Of a stretch of 64,000 nucleotides of DNA, positions 10,819 to 19,752 are shown one piece after another. Within the stretch, counting starts at the first letter, position 1, and each line of letters starts with the position of its first letter. This DNA comes from Tubulanus polymorphus (lineage: Eukaryota > Nemertea > Palaeonemertea > Tubulaniformes > Tubulanidae): contig NC_134031.1 in assembly GCF_964204645.1 (NCBI RefSeq), positions 11,200,501-11,264,500 of the forward strand. The letters are read 5' to 3'. Under the pieces are notes generated by a model. It did not search any database. It was not told where the DNA came from and was given only the letters and a program-made list of their open reading frames with translations. The position numbers and the translations under genes are program-made.

Positions 10819-11262
10819 ATAGGGGTAATGGGCTTTCAAGCCAAAGGTCGAACGGTCGAGCTCATTAAAAAACAAAACATTAAAAGTAATTTAAAACTAT
10901 AATATATTTTCATAACCGTGTGCATTTTATATTATAACTAAATATTTAATCTATGATATCAATAATTTAAATTTAAAAAGCATATTGTATTAAATCAATT
11001 GGTCGCGGAGCGGAGCAGTAGCGAAGTGGAGCGACCAATTGATTTAATACAATATGCTTTTTACATTTATTTATTTACAATACACAAATTCATATAATCA
11101 AATATATTTTAATAATAATAATTATTCTATTATTCAACTGAAATACACACGGTTATGAAAATATATTATAGTTTTAAATTACTTTTAATATTTGTTATTA
11201 ATGAACTCGACCATTCAACCTTTAACCTGAAAGCCCATTACCCCTATATATCTTCTAAAGTT
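10819..11262. repeat. Large imperfect palindrome at the element's left end (head-to-head junction)
   Basis: 10819-10920 and about 11150-11260 are inverted copies of each other, roughly 85-90% identical by eye, around a central hairpin. Both arms encode the same peptide on opposite strands: NELDRSTFGLKAHYPY leftward and NELDHSTFNLKAHYPY rightward. The polymerase 5' end is therefore present twice, facing away from the centre. Most differences seen in the coding part of the arms are transitions. Confidence 0.88.
10975..11062. other. Perfect 32-bp inverted repeat with 24-nt GC-rich loop
   Basis: 10975-11006 and 11031-11062 are exact reverse complements. They enclose a 24-nt purine-rich spacer (GGAGCGGAGCAGTAGCG...). 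The stem includes AATTGGTCGC. This is the centre of the larger palindrome and the only GC-rich point in otherwise AT-rich DNA. It may be a terminal repeat or hairpin telomere of the linear element joined to its mirror copy. Confidence 0.9.
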
Positions 11263-14200
11263 AAATTCATAAAATCTGAAGATAAACCAATATATAATAT
11301 AAATTCTCATTCACAACATATTATATCTAAACAACATATAGATGATAAATAAGATAAATGTTATAATGAAGTAAAAACTAAAATAGAAGAGAAATATTTT
11401 GAAGGATCTGGTTTAATATTTGATGAAATAATATTTATGACTTTACATGTTTATAACACAAAATATAATAAGTTAACTAAATCAAAACCAATTGATGAAA
11501 ATAATGTATCATATTATAAAGAACCAGATATTGAAGCATCGAGTTATATTAAACTACCATTTAAAACTAATGCTGTAATAAATGTACAAAATGAAGATGA
11601 TAAATGTTTTCTATGGGCTATAATAAGTTGTTTACACCCAGTTGAAGATTATAAACAACATAGTTTTAGATTAACTCATTATAAACAATTTGAAAATAAT
11701 TACAAGATAGATAAGTATCCTGTTATAATTAAAAACATCCCAAAGATAGAAAGAGATAATAATTTAAGAATAAATGTATTTAATTTAATCAAATTACCAA
11801 ATACAAAAGTTAACAACATAAAATATTGTACATTAGAACCTTTATATCTATCAAAAGATTATGATTCAAATGATGTTATAGATATACTATATTATGAGAA
11901 TCATTATATGTGGATTAAACAAATCGATTTATTTTTCAAATCAGAAAATGACCACCATAAAATATATCTTTGTAGAAAATGTTTACATAGATTCAGTAAT
12001 GAAAGTACATTATTAAATCATAAACAATTATGTGAAAATCATGATTATTGTAAATTAGTTTTACCAAATGAAAAGGATAAAATATTAGAATTCAAAAAAT
12101 ATGATTACAAAAATAAAGTTCCATTTGTAATATATGGAGATTTTGAATCATTAAATAAAGAATTAACCGATCAAGATAGAAAAGAAATATATTATAAAAG
12201 AAAGAAATTAAATTCTAGTGAAAATGATTTTTCAGATGAACCACCAAAAACAAATACTATTAAAAAGATTCATCAATCAGCTGCAGCTTTCGGGTTATAT
12301 ATTAAATCTGATTATCCAGAACTAATTGAAAGTGAATATTATGATTATAGAAATGAAAATGTTATCAATCATTTTTGTGACTTATTAATTGAATATGAAA
12401 TAAGATAGATTTAGTAATTTATTGAATACAAATATAGAAATTATAATGACAGATGAAGATAAAGAAGTACTTGCGTTTGCAGATAAATGTTATTATTGTG
12501 AAAAGATATTTAATTTTAAAGATAAAAAAGTAAGAGACCATGATCATTTGAACGGAAAGTTTAGAGGCGCTGCACATGAGAATTGTAACTTACAAGCTAA
12601 GAAAATTAATTTTGTACCAGTTATATTTTATAATCTATCAGGATATGATGCACATTTATTCATCAAACAGTTATGCTATAAAATAGAAGAAATTAATAAT
12701 GAAATAGAAAGATTAAATTCAAATAGATCAAAAGATAAAATACCAACTTATAAATTTAGAATGTTAGCTAAAACATCTGAGAATTTGGTTGCCTAAGATT
12801 TATAGATTCATATAGATTTTCAAATAGTTCATTAGATAACTTATCAAAATCATTAGTTGATGATGAATTAGAAAATATTAAAACAACACTATCCAAATAA
12901 TGATGATTTTCAATTAATGAGATATAAAGGAGCAATTCCATATTCATTTTATAAATCACATAATGATTTCAATATAACTGAATTATTAAAAGAACAATTT
13001 TATGATGAATTATAAAATGAATATGTTAAAGATGAAGTATATAATAGAACATTGAATATTTGGAATCATTTCAAAATAGAAAATCATGGGCAATTCGTAG
13101 ATTTATATTTAAAATCAGATGAATTATTATTATCGGATATATTCGAAAGGTTTAGAGATGTAAACCTAAAATATTTTAACATTGATCCTTGTCATTGTTA
13201 TTCATCACCAGGTTTAACATGGGATTGTGGTTTAAAATTTACAAATATAAAAATGGATTTGTTAACAAATATAGATCAATTACTATTATTTGAAAAATCT
13301 ATAAGAGGAGGAGTTTCAGGTGTATTAGGTGATAGCTATTTCAATGTAAATGATAACCCTGAATATAAGTTATTATATATAGATGCAAATAATTTGTATG
13401 GTTGGGCAATGATGGAACCACAACCTTATGGAGTATTTGAATTAACTGAAATTTTACAGAATGAAAATAATGATAAATTTGATTGGAAGAAAAGAATCCT
13501 AGATATTGCAGATGATTCAGATACTGGTTACTTTTTTGTTGTAGATTTAGAATATCCTGAAGATAAAAAATTTAAATCGAGAAATCTAGCTTACTGTCCC
13601 GAACATAAAACTGTAACTCATGAAGATTTATCAAATTACCAAAAAAGAATTGAACCCGAAAATCATATTCATACAGAAAAGTTAATGGTAACTCAAGAAG
13701 ATAAATATAATTATGTAGTACATTACAGAATGTTAAAGTTTTATCTAAAACAAGGAATGATTCTGAAAAAAGTACAAAGATATATTTCATTCAGTCAATC
13801 TAAGTGGTTAGAAAAATATATAGATTTTAACACCAAACAGAGAACTGAAGCTAAAACTGATTTCGAGAAAGATTTCTTCAAGTTAATGAACAATGCATTC
13901 TATGGTAAGACTTGTGAAAATATTAGAAATAGAAATGATATTGAGTTAGTAAGTAATGGCAAAAGGATAAGGCATTTACAATCATATCCTAAGTTTTTAG
14001 GTAACAGAATATTTGATGAAAATTTAGCTGCAGTTAAGATGAGAAGAACATCAATGAAATTTAATAAACCAATCTATGTTGGCGCTTCAGTTTTAGAATT
14101 ATCAAAATTACTAATGTATGAATTTTATTATAACATATTACAACCACTTTTTGGAGAAAAACATATAGAAATATTATATTTTGATACTGACAGTTACATA

Positions 14201-14725
14201 TTAAGGATAAAAACTGATAACATAACTGATGATTTAAAAACATTAAAACATCATTTTGATTTCAGTAATTATCCTAGAGATCATGAATTGTTTAGCAATG
14301 ATAATAAAAAAGTTCCCGGTAAATTCAAAGATGAATTAGGTGGTGAAGAAATGATAGAGTTCATAGGTATTAGATCTAAAATGTATTCATATAAAACTTT
14401 TCATAATAAAGAACATGAAGCTAAAAAGTTAAAAGGAATAACCAAAAGTGTAGTAGAAAAGAATATTCATTTCAAAGATTACATCAATTGTATATTCAAT
14501 GAAGAAGTTAGAAAACATAAGATGAGATGTTTAAGATCTGAAGATCATGAAATGTTTATTGAAGAAATTGAAAAGATAAGTCTAAACCCATTTGATGATA
14601 AAAGATATATTTTAGATGATGGAATTCATACAGTTGCTTATGGATGTAATTTAGATGAATACTTAAAATTTAAAAGAGAAGAAACAAAAGAGAACGAGAT
14701 AATGAAAAGAATTCTAACGTGTTAA
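11155..14725 (+). pseudogene. polB: Protein-primed-type family B DNA polymerase with inserted endonuclease VII-like domain (broken)
   Basis: Domain order: an N-terminal region with DDKCFLWAI (11602-11625) and NHYMW (about 11900), resembling the Cys/His pair of a papain- or OTU-like peptidase; a C2H2-like zinc finger (about 11971-12035); Exo I YGDFES (about 12134); an HNH/endonuclease VII-like domain with CYYC and VRDHDHLNGKFRGAAH (12488-12590); Exo II SGYDAH (about 12640); Exo III YLKSDELLLSD (about 13105); Pol A IDANNLYGWAM (about 13378); Pol B KLMNNAFYGKT (about 13880); Pol C FDTDSY (about 14180). Breaks: TAA 11350-11352, a frame change near 12405, another near 12795, another near 12895, and TAA near 13012. 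From 13052 to the stop at 14725 the frame is open. The family replicates linear viral or transposon DNA. The peptidase reading is inference. Confidence 0.93.
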
Positions 14726-14734
14726 TCAAATTTT

Positions 14735-14757
14735 AATAAAAATATGTATTATAAATG
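14735..14757 (+). promoter_or_regulatory. TAAATG start motif, 117-aa gene
   Basis: TATTATAAATGG spans the ATG at 14755, with AT-rich DNA and a short T run upstream (near 14730). TAAATG occupies 14752-14757. Confidence 0.45.
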
Positions 14758-15108
14758 GAGAGTAAACAAGCAAACAGTGAGAACAACAAATTATTTCTAG
14801 ATAGAATTAAAGATATAACAAATGTAAAATCTGTAGATTATAAATTCAAAAAGTTAACAGAATTAACAATCCATAAGAAATATCTAATTACAAATATTGA
14901 TACAGTTACTAATAACTATGGAGATAAATTAGTTATACACTTAGAATATGAAGGATTAAAAGGAAATACATGTAAATTCAGAACATATTTACCGGATAGA
15001 TTTCATAGATTATCAAGTAAAGATCTAGAAGAATTATGTTCTGGTGATTTCTATTTCGTATACAAAGGTAAGAATGAAAAAGGGCACCATGAAATAGATT
15101 TCGAATAA
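14755..15108 (+). CDS. Unrecognised 117-aa protein of the PolB element
   Basis: An intact frame that starts 29 bp after the polymerase stop. The protein is rich in Lys and Glu, with an N-terminal helix-like part (about 1-30) followed by alternating hydrophobic residues suggesting five or so beta strands (about 35-110), ending GKNEKGHHEIDFE. A small beta-barrel single-strand DNA-binding role would fit a gene beside a polymerase, but no motif proves it. It lies 17 bp before the next gene, on the same strand. No membrane segment or signal peptide. Confidence 0.7.
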   Translation: MESKQANSENNKLFLDRIKDITNVKSVDYKFKKLTELTIHKKYLITNIDTVTNNYGDKLVIHLEYEGLKGNTCKFRTYLPDRFHRLSSKDLEELCSGDFYFVYKGKNEKGHHEIDFE

Positions 15109-15111
15109 GAA

Positions 15112-15128
15112 AATATGTAAAATAAATG
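15112..15128 (+). promoter_or_regulatory. TAAATG start motif, penton-like gene
   Basis: GTAAAATAAATGG spans the ATG at 15126; TAAATG is 15123-15128. The 17-bp spacer after the previous stop is A-rich and has no long T run. Confidence 0.4.
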
Positions 15129-15884
15129 GTAGAATTAAAAGAATACAGAATATTTGTTGATTCAAGAAGACTTACAAATTATAAATCTCATAATTTACTA
15201 GTACAATTAGATAGGGAATATAAAAATTGTGTAGATTTAAAATTAGTAAATATAAGTTTATGTAATTCTTTTTACAATATATCGGATAAAACTATTGAAG
15301 ATAATACTGTTTTAATTCATATTAGAAATATGGATAAATGGTATCATCTATTTCTAAGACCAGGATTATATAATTTAGATACATTAGCGCAGGAAATTAA
15401 TAGAAGAGCTCGGTTGAAAATGGGTGCATCTGCTGGATTTGGATTAAAACTGAATAAAAGTGATAGCTCCGATAAAATAAGAATAAAATTAGGTAATGAA
15501 GATCAACATGCATTTATGGTAAAAAAACCTATAGCTAAATTGCTAGGAATTGCACCAGATATTGTTACAGGAAACATAGATGGTAATTCAAACTTAATAC
15601 CTTACACGCACTTTTATATTTATTGCAATTTAATTGATCCTACAAAAACTTTCGATGCAACTAAAGAAACAATTTGTAGTTCTAGTATACTAAATATTTT
15701 ACCATTAAAAAATGTCAAACAATTTGGAACTCAAATAAATTATAATTTAACAGAATGTGATTTTAAACCTTGTATTCCTAAATTTAATAATTTTAAATTA
15801 GAAATAAGAAATCACAATGGATATTTAATTGATTTAAATAACTTTCCTGTGATATATGAATTAGTTATAAGATGTAGAGAGTAA
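15126..15884 (+). CDS. 252-aa protein, possible single jelly-roll minor capsid (penton-like)
   Basis: An intact frame, length typical of single jelly-roll penton proteins of Polinton-type viruses (about 250 residues). Alternating beta-like segments run through the whole protein. LRPGLYNLDTLAQEINRR (about 76-95) resembles the turn-and-helix segment in which such capsid proteins take a Gly-Leu/Thr-Tyr-x-Leu form. The C-terminal half has FKLEIRNHNGYLIDLNNFPV, a beta-hairpin pattern. There is no signal peptide or membrane helix. Its position beside polymerase and membrane-protein genes supports a virion role. The family call rests on size, predicted fold and context only. Confidence 0.6.
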   Translation: MVELKEYRIFVDSRRLTNYKSHNLLVQLDREYKNCVDLKLVNISLCNSFYNISDKTIEDNTVLIHIRNMDKWYHLFLRPGLYNLDTLAQEINRRARLKMGASAGFGLKLNKSDSSDKIRIKLGNEDQHAFMVKKPIAKLLGIAPDIVTGNIDGNSNLIPYTHFYIYCNLIDPTKTFDATKETICSSSILNILPLKNVKQFGTQINYNLTECDFKPCIPKFNNFKLEIRNHNGYLIDLNNFPVIYELVIRCRE

Positions 15885-15903
15885 TTTTTTCACTATATAA
15901 ATG
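15885..15903 (+). promoter_or_regulatory. T-run plus TAAATG start motif
   Basis: TTTTTT at 15885-15890 directly follows the previous stop. CACTATATAAATG follows, with ATG at 15901-15903. The arrangement matches the poxvirus late promoter layout of a T-rich block and then TAAATG at the start codon. Confidence 0.5.
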
Positions 15904-15960
15904 AATATAACTGTTGGACCGAGTATATGTTTTGGATATGATTTTAAACGTAAGAAATGA
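15901..15960 (+). CDS. 19-codon micro-ORF at a TAAATG
   Basis: It encodes 19 residues ending FKRKK and stops at TGA 15958-15960, which overlaps the next ATG (15957) as ATGA. It sits after the strongest T-run/TAAATG signal, so it is either a real short peptide or the remaining start of a gene shortened by frame loss. No homologue is recognised. Confidence 0.35.
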   Translation: MNITVGPSICFGYDFKRKK

Positions 15961-16238
15961 AATTTAACGTTAATGGTGTAATTACTGATATAAAAAGTAA
16001 ATCATTTAACAATGCATCAATGATTAATAAAGAAAATTATAATATAGAAAAAGTAATTGATTTAATTAAATCACCTTTAGAATATTATGAATTAAATGAA
16101 GATGGAATTATTGATGATATTAAAAACATGTTATCCAAAATATATGATAATCATAAAAGTAGTAATGAAATAAATGTTGAATTAATCATAAATAAGTTAA
16201 CTAAATATTTTGATGATAGTAATTTTTTTGATAAATAA
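15957..16238 (+). CDS. Unrecognised 93-aa acidic helical protein
   Basis: An intact frame whose ATG overlaps the stop of the micro-ORF by 4 bp; its own TAA abuts the next ATG. The sequence is rich in Asn, Asp, Ile and Lys, and after about residue 25 it is mostly amphipathic helix (KVIDLIKSPLEY, DDIKNMLSKIYDNH, VELIINKLTKYF). No membrane segment, zinc motif or catalytic pattern is visible. The 4-bp overlap and the zero-gap to the following gene point to translation from a shared message or very tight viral packing. Confidence 0.6.
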   Translation: MKFNVNGVITDIKSKSFNNASMINKENYNIEKVIDLIKSPLEYYELNEDGIIDDIKNMLSKIYDNHKSSNEINVELIINKLTKYFDDSNFFDK

Positions 16239-16241
16239 ATG
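16221..16241 (+). promoter_or_regulatory. T-run plus TAAATG start motif inside the preceding gene end
   Basis: AATTTTTTTG then ATAAATAAATG. Here the TAA of TAAATG is itself the stop codon of the 93-aa gene (16236-16238) and the ATG is 16239. Confidence 0.5.
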
Positions 16242-16460
16242 AGTGATAATAAGTGGATAATAACTGGATTATATAATGGAGCATTACTATCAGTTGGAAC
16301 TGTTGGTTATTCAATGGTATTAAAAAAAGTATTTAAAATGGGAAGTGTTAATGTTGATAGATTTGATATCAATGATATCTTAAAATTAACATTAGCAGTT
16401 ACTTTATCTAATTTAACTATTGATTATTTGGAAAAACAAAAATATATTCCTCCCATATAA
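16239..16460 (+). CDS. 73-aa small membrane protein
   Basis: An intact frame. A hydrophobic segment at about residues 8-28 (GLYNGALLSVGTVGYSMVL) and a second at about 45-62 (ILKLTLAVTLSNLTIDYL) predict two membrane passes; the protein ends EKQKYIPPI. A short basic loop containing KKVFKMG separates them. The size and two-helix build are like small virion membrane proteins or holin-like proteins, but the family is not recognised. It starts exactly at the stop of the previous gene. A 7-codon frame (16461-16484), also at a TAAATG, fills the gap to the next gene. Confidence 0.65.
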   Translation: MSDNKWIITGLYNGALLSVGTVGYSMVLKKVFKMGSVNVDRFDINDILKLTLAVTLSNLTIDYLEKQKYIPPI

Positions 16461-16487
16461 ATGCGTAATTATTTTACTAAATAAATG
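16458..16487 (+). promoter_or_regulatory. Two consecutive TAAATG motifs
   Basis: TATAAATG at 16456-16463 opens a 7-codon frame, and AAATAAATGG spans the ATG at 16485. The TAA of the tiny frame (16482-16484) is again part of the second TAAATG. TATTTTAC lies between them. Confidence 0.45.
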
Positions 16488-16907
16488 GCTTCTGCAGTTA
16501 TAACTATTATAGGATCGGCAATTGTTAACGCTTTAGCATTTACTGGTGGTGGTTATTTATTTAAGCATATTGATAAAAATGGATCATTAACAGAACAAAA
16601 AAGACATAACTTAGCATTAGAGAAATACAATAAAGCAGCAGAAGAATACAGAGAAAAACGACAAAACTATATGGATTATATTAACAAGGAATTATATGAT
16701 CAGAAGATTTCACACAGAGATTTTCAATCAGTTGATGATGCAATGAGTTTATATAACGCGGTAACCAATAAAGAAAAATTACATCTATACAAACCTAAAT
16801 TATCAGATTATTATACCCCAAGTAAAGAACAGAAGAAATATGAAATAATATGGATTTTAGGTGGAACTGTTATTGTTATATTTGTAGCATATAAATTTAC
16901 TAATTAG
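16485..16907 (+). CDS. 140-aa membrane protein with coiled-coil middle
   Basis: An intact frame. Hydrophobic segment 1 (about 3-27, VITIIGSAIVNALAFTGGGYLF), then a long charged helix (about 30-75, with EKYNKAAEEYREKRQNY) likely to form a coiled coil, then a polar segment containing KPKLSDYYTPSKEQ, and a second membrane helix near the C-terminus (about 119-136, IIWILGGTVIVIFVAYK). Both ends in the membrane with a coiled coil between them would suit a virion envelope or inner-membrane scaffold. No known family is recognised. Confidence 0.68.
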   Translation: MASAVITIIGSAIVNALAFTGGGYLFKHIDKNGSLTEQKRHNLALEKYNKAAEEYREKRQNYMDYINKELYDQKISHRDFQSVDDAMSLYNAVTNKEKLHLYKPKLSDYYTPSKEQKKYEIIWILGGTVIVIFVAYKFTN

Positions 16908-16929
16908 TAATTTTTTTTCTAAATAAATG
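16908..16929 (+). promoter_or_regulatory. T-run plus TAAATG start motif
   Basis: TAATTTTTTTTCTAAATAAATGG: eight T residues at 16911-16918, then TAAATG at 16924-16929. This is the clearest example of the layout. Confidence 0.55.
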
Positions 16930-17223
16930 GAAGATAAAGTTGATAATATTGATATTATTCCTCATGATATCAGTAAAACTAAATTAAAAATATATTTAGA
17001 AAAACAAATATGAGAATTTGAAAGTGATTTAAAAGTTAAAAAGAAAAAATATTTAAAAAGTAAAATTATATATTATCTTATTATTAGTGGTTCGGTTACA
17101 ATTAGTTCTGTAATAACATTTCTAGCAATATTCAGCCCATTAACACCTTTAGCTATATCAATTGGCGTATTAGGATTAAGTTCAAGTGTATTAACTGGTA
17201 TCAGTTCAAAATTAAATAAATAA
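16927..17223 (+). pseudogene. 98-codon two-helix membrane protein with one internal TGA
   Basis: The frame from ATG 16927 to TAA 17221-17223 has one TGA at 17011-17013 (codon 29). After a charged, Lys-rich N-terminal half come two hydrophobic segments (about 54-73 and 75-95). The following DNA stays open in another frame from about 17226, with helix-like residues continuing directly. The gene may once have run further, with the break caused by length change in the AAATAAAT repeats at 17215-17240. No family is recognised. Confidence 0.55.
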
Positions 17224-17225
17224 AT

Positions 17226-18658
17226 AAATTAATAAATAAAGAAAAAATTAAAACTAATATAAAAGAAATTAATAAATTAAAGAATACACTAGATTATATA
17301 ATAAGTTTAAATGGCTATATAACAGTTGAAGAACAAGATAAAATAGGGTTTCCAAAAGCTTTCCAATATAATAAATCAATTAAATATAATATTCCTGCAA
17401 TAGATTTTAATAAAGATATTACATATAGAAATGAAGTTTTAAATTCATTAATTGATTTATATATTTATGTTACTGAAAGTAATAATTTACATGTAAAGAT
17501 GGAAATATATTTCATGTGTATACAATTAATTGCAAAAATTAAAATGAGGCAAAACAATGGTTATTAAAATCTAATATGAAGTATTGGCAGAATCAATTAA
17601 ATTTTGCTGTTTAATTTGCAACAACAGGATGTGGAATTAGTTGGAATGATCATTTAAACAAACCAAGTTTACCATTGATGTTATCACTTTTTAGATTCCA
17701 TACATATTTTCAAATAAAATTAATATTAGATGAATTAGAATGTCCTTTACCAGGTTCAAAATATTTTAAAGAATTGAATAATAATATTAATTTTTCTAAG
17801 TTTTATAAAATATGTAATGAATTTAATTTTAATTCAAATAAAGATTTTAGAGCAAAAATTGAAACAATGGGCGGATTAGGAATATTGTATACTAAAGAAT
17901 TTGGAAAAATAATGACAAATTCAGACATAAGAACACTAAATTGGAATGAATTACCAAAATATTATAATGATATACAACAACAAAACAATAATGGTTGGGT
18001 TAATTTCATTTTAGAAAATGGTGAAGGTTTTACTAAAGCTGGAATACAAAGAATAAATCAATCTATTAGAACTTATTTGATATGTATTTTAGGTGCGCAA
18101 GTTGAAACAAGATCCCCAATAATTGGAAATGATAACACTTTCGATGCGCAGAAACAATTTTAAGTATTATTTGAAGATTCACTTCATAATGATAAAAATA
18201 GATCGATTCCAGAAAACATTGTAAGATATCAAAATTATTTAGATAAATCACATATTAGATTAAATTATTGTATAGGCCCTAATCTATTTATTATTTCTAA
18301 TGATTTAGTATTAAAGATGGGAAATATAATTGGTTATAATAATCTAATTAAAACTGCAACAATAAATAATTCATTTGGATTGAATGATATAAATAAAAAG
18401 ATTATCACTGCTCCAAAATTAATGTAAGGTGAAAAAAATAAAAAACATATTCAATCAACTGAAACTAAAACTAATAATATTAAATTAAATAATGATTCTA
18501 AAATAAAAGATTACAATACATCAGAAGATATTAAAACTGATATTATTCAACATGATATAATTAAACTAAATGATGATAATAAATCCCATGAAAATACTAA
18601 ATTAGCTTTAACTTGTATAGGAATTGTAATCGGAGGAATATTATATTTTAGATTTTAA
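17226..18658 (+). pseudogene. Large element protein with C-terminal membrane anchor (broken)
   Basis: Two open frames join near 17553: 17226-17567 (frame of 17241) and 17552-18658. The second has in-frame TAA at 17612, 18161 and 18425. Together they represent about 475 codons. Segments with compact, conserved-looking composition are YRNEVLNSLIDLYIYVTES, MKYWQNQLNF, FATTGCGISW, RSPIIGNDNTFDAQKQF and a basic, low-complexity linker. The last 20 codons are hydrophobic (LALTCIGIVIGGILYF), ending in a single membrane helix. The position suggests a virion protein. I could not establish a capsid fold, so its function is unknown. There may be two genes here, with the second starting near 17380. Confidence 0.6.
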
Positions 18659-18681
18659 TTTTTTTGTTATGTAAATAAATG
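18657..18681 (+). promoter_or_regulatory. T-run plus TAAATG start motif with a broken start
   Basis: TTTTTTTGTTATGTAAATAAATG: a T run, then TAAATG at 18676-18681. The ATG is followed at once by TAA. The open frame of the gene continues from 18680 in the next frame (GTAAAAGGTGGAGAAG), so a one-base loss at the start is likely. Confidence 0.45.
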
Positions 18682-18704
18682 TAAAAGGTGGAGAAGATTA
18701 TGAA

Positions 18705-19752
18705 ATGGAAGGCATGGGAAATAATGATGATGCCAATACTAACAATGATGATTATATGACTGCTGATACTAATATTGATAATGATAATGATACAACATAT
18801 AATTCTAATTTAGCAGATAGTGGTTCTAAAGCCCCATCAACAGATGAAGTTCATAGAAGAACTAGATCGAGAATACCTATTGAAAATTTAGACCCAGGTT
18901 TATCAAAGGAAGATATTGAAAATATTGATTTTATGTATGATTTTCAACGTGTATTTAAAGAATCTGGATATAATATAAATGATAGAGGCGCCAGACTTTT
19001 AGTACAAAAATTAAAACTTTTTAAAGGTAAATATTATTATCGTTTGGATGGTGATTATTATATTGATATCACTGATCAAAGAACAAAACTAAATAAAATA
19101 TTAGCGGAATCAACTTTGAGTAAATTAGGTCCAGATAAAATTAAGAGAATAAGTATTAGTAATGAAATAACCAATGTTACACAAGAAGAAAGAGATGATA
19201 ATATAAGAGTATTTGGTCAAAGAATTGATGACTTATCTAAAATAATCGATGATAATCCAGAAACAGAAACAACTTCTGAACAGAATAAAACTTCCAAAAC
19301 TAGTAAACCTAAATCAAACGAAGTTCAAACTGAAAAACTTTTACCGAAGGGATTACTTGATTTAACTGATGATGAATTAGAATTATATCCTGAAAAAACA
19401 CGTAGAGAAATTAAAGGTATGCAAGAATCGGCTGATAAAATTGCGAATGAAAAAAGTATAAGAGATATTAAAAGAAATAAAGATTAAAGAAATAGAAAAA
19501 TTAAAGTCTGATTTAGACCATCAAGCAATTGATGAAATAGAATATAGGCAAAAAGAATAAGGTTTAGAAAAAGAAATTAATAATTTAAAAGATAATTTAG
19601 AAGTACTGAAGGGTGAAAGAGATATATTATTAAAAGAATACGGTAATAATTTTAAAAGATTAAAAGATGTTTTTAAAGATTTGTTGATAAAACCAAATTC
19701 TAAAATATCATTAAAAGATAGAATAAAATTATTATTTAAACTAGAAGGATAG
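18705..19752 (+). pseudogene. Acidic coiled-coil protein of the PolB element (frameshifted)
   Basis: The open frame from ATG 18705 runs to 19487 (260 codons). The reading continues in a shifted frame through LEKEINNLKDNLEVLKGERD to TAG 19750-19752, with one TAA at 19558-19560. The first 50 residues are Asn/Asp-rich. A globular part follows (about 60-150, with FMYDFQRVFKESGYNINDRG and GKYYYRLDGDYYID). The last third is charged and heptad-like. The first in-frame ATG is used here, but the TAAATG at 18676 suggests the native start lay 25 bp upstream. The family is not recognised. Confidence 0.6.

Noticed and set aside
9352-10875. A single 507-codon gene beginning at 10875
   Set aside because: The first 19 or so codons belong to the inverted end of the PolB element and the rest to the LINE. 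The fused frame is an accident of the insertion.
11155-19752. Reassigned genetic code in the PolB element (TAA or TGA as sense), because many breaks are TAA in otherwise good frames
   Set aside because: TAA ends the intact genes and abuts the next ATG at several points. Frameshifts also occur. Ordinary decay in AT-rich DNA explains the stops.
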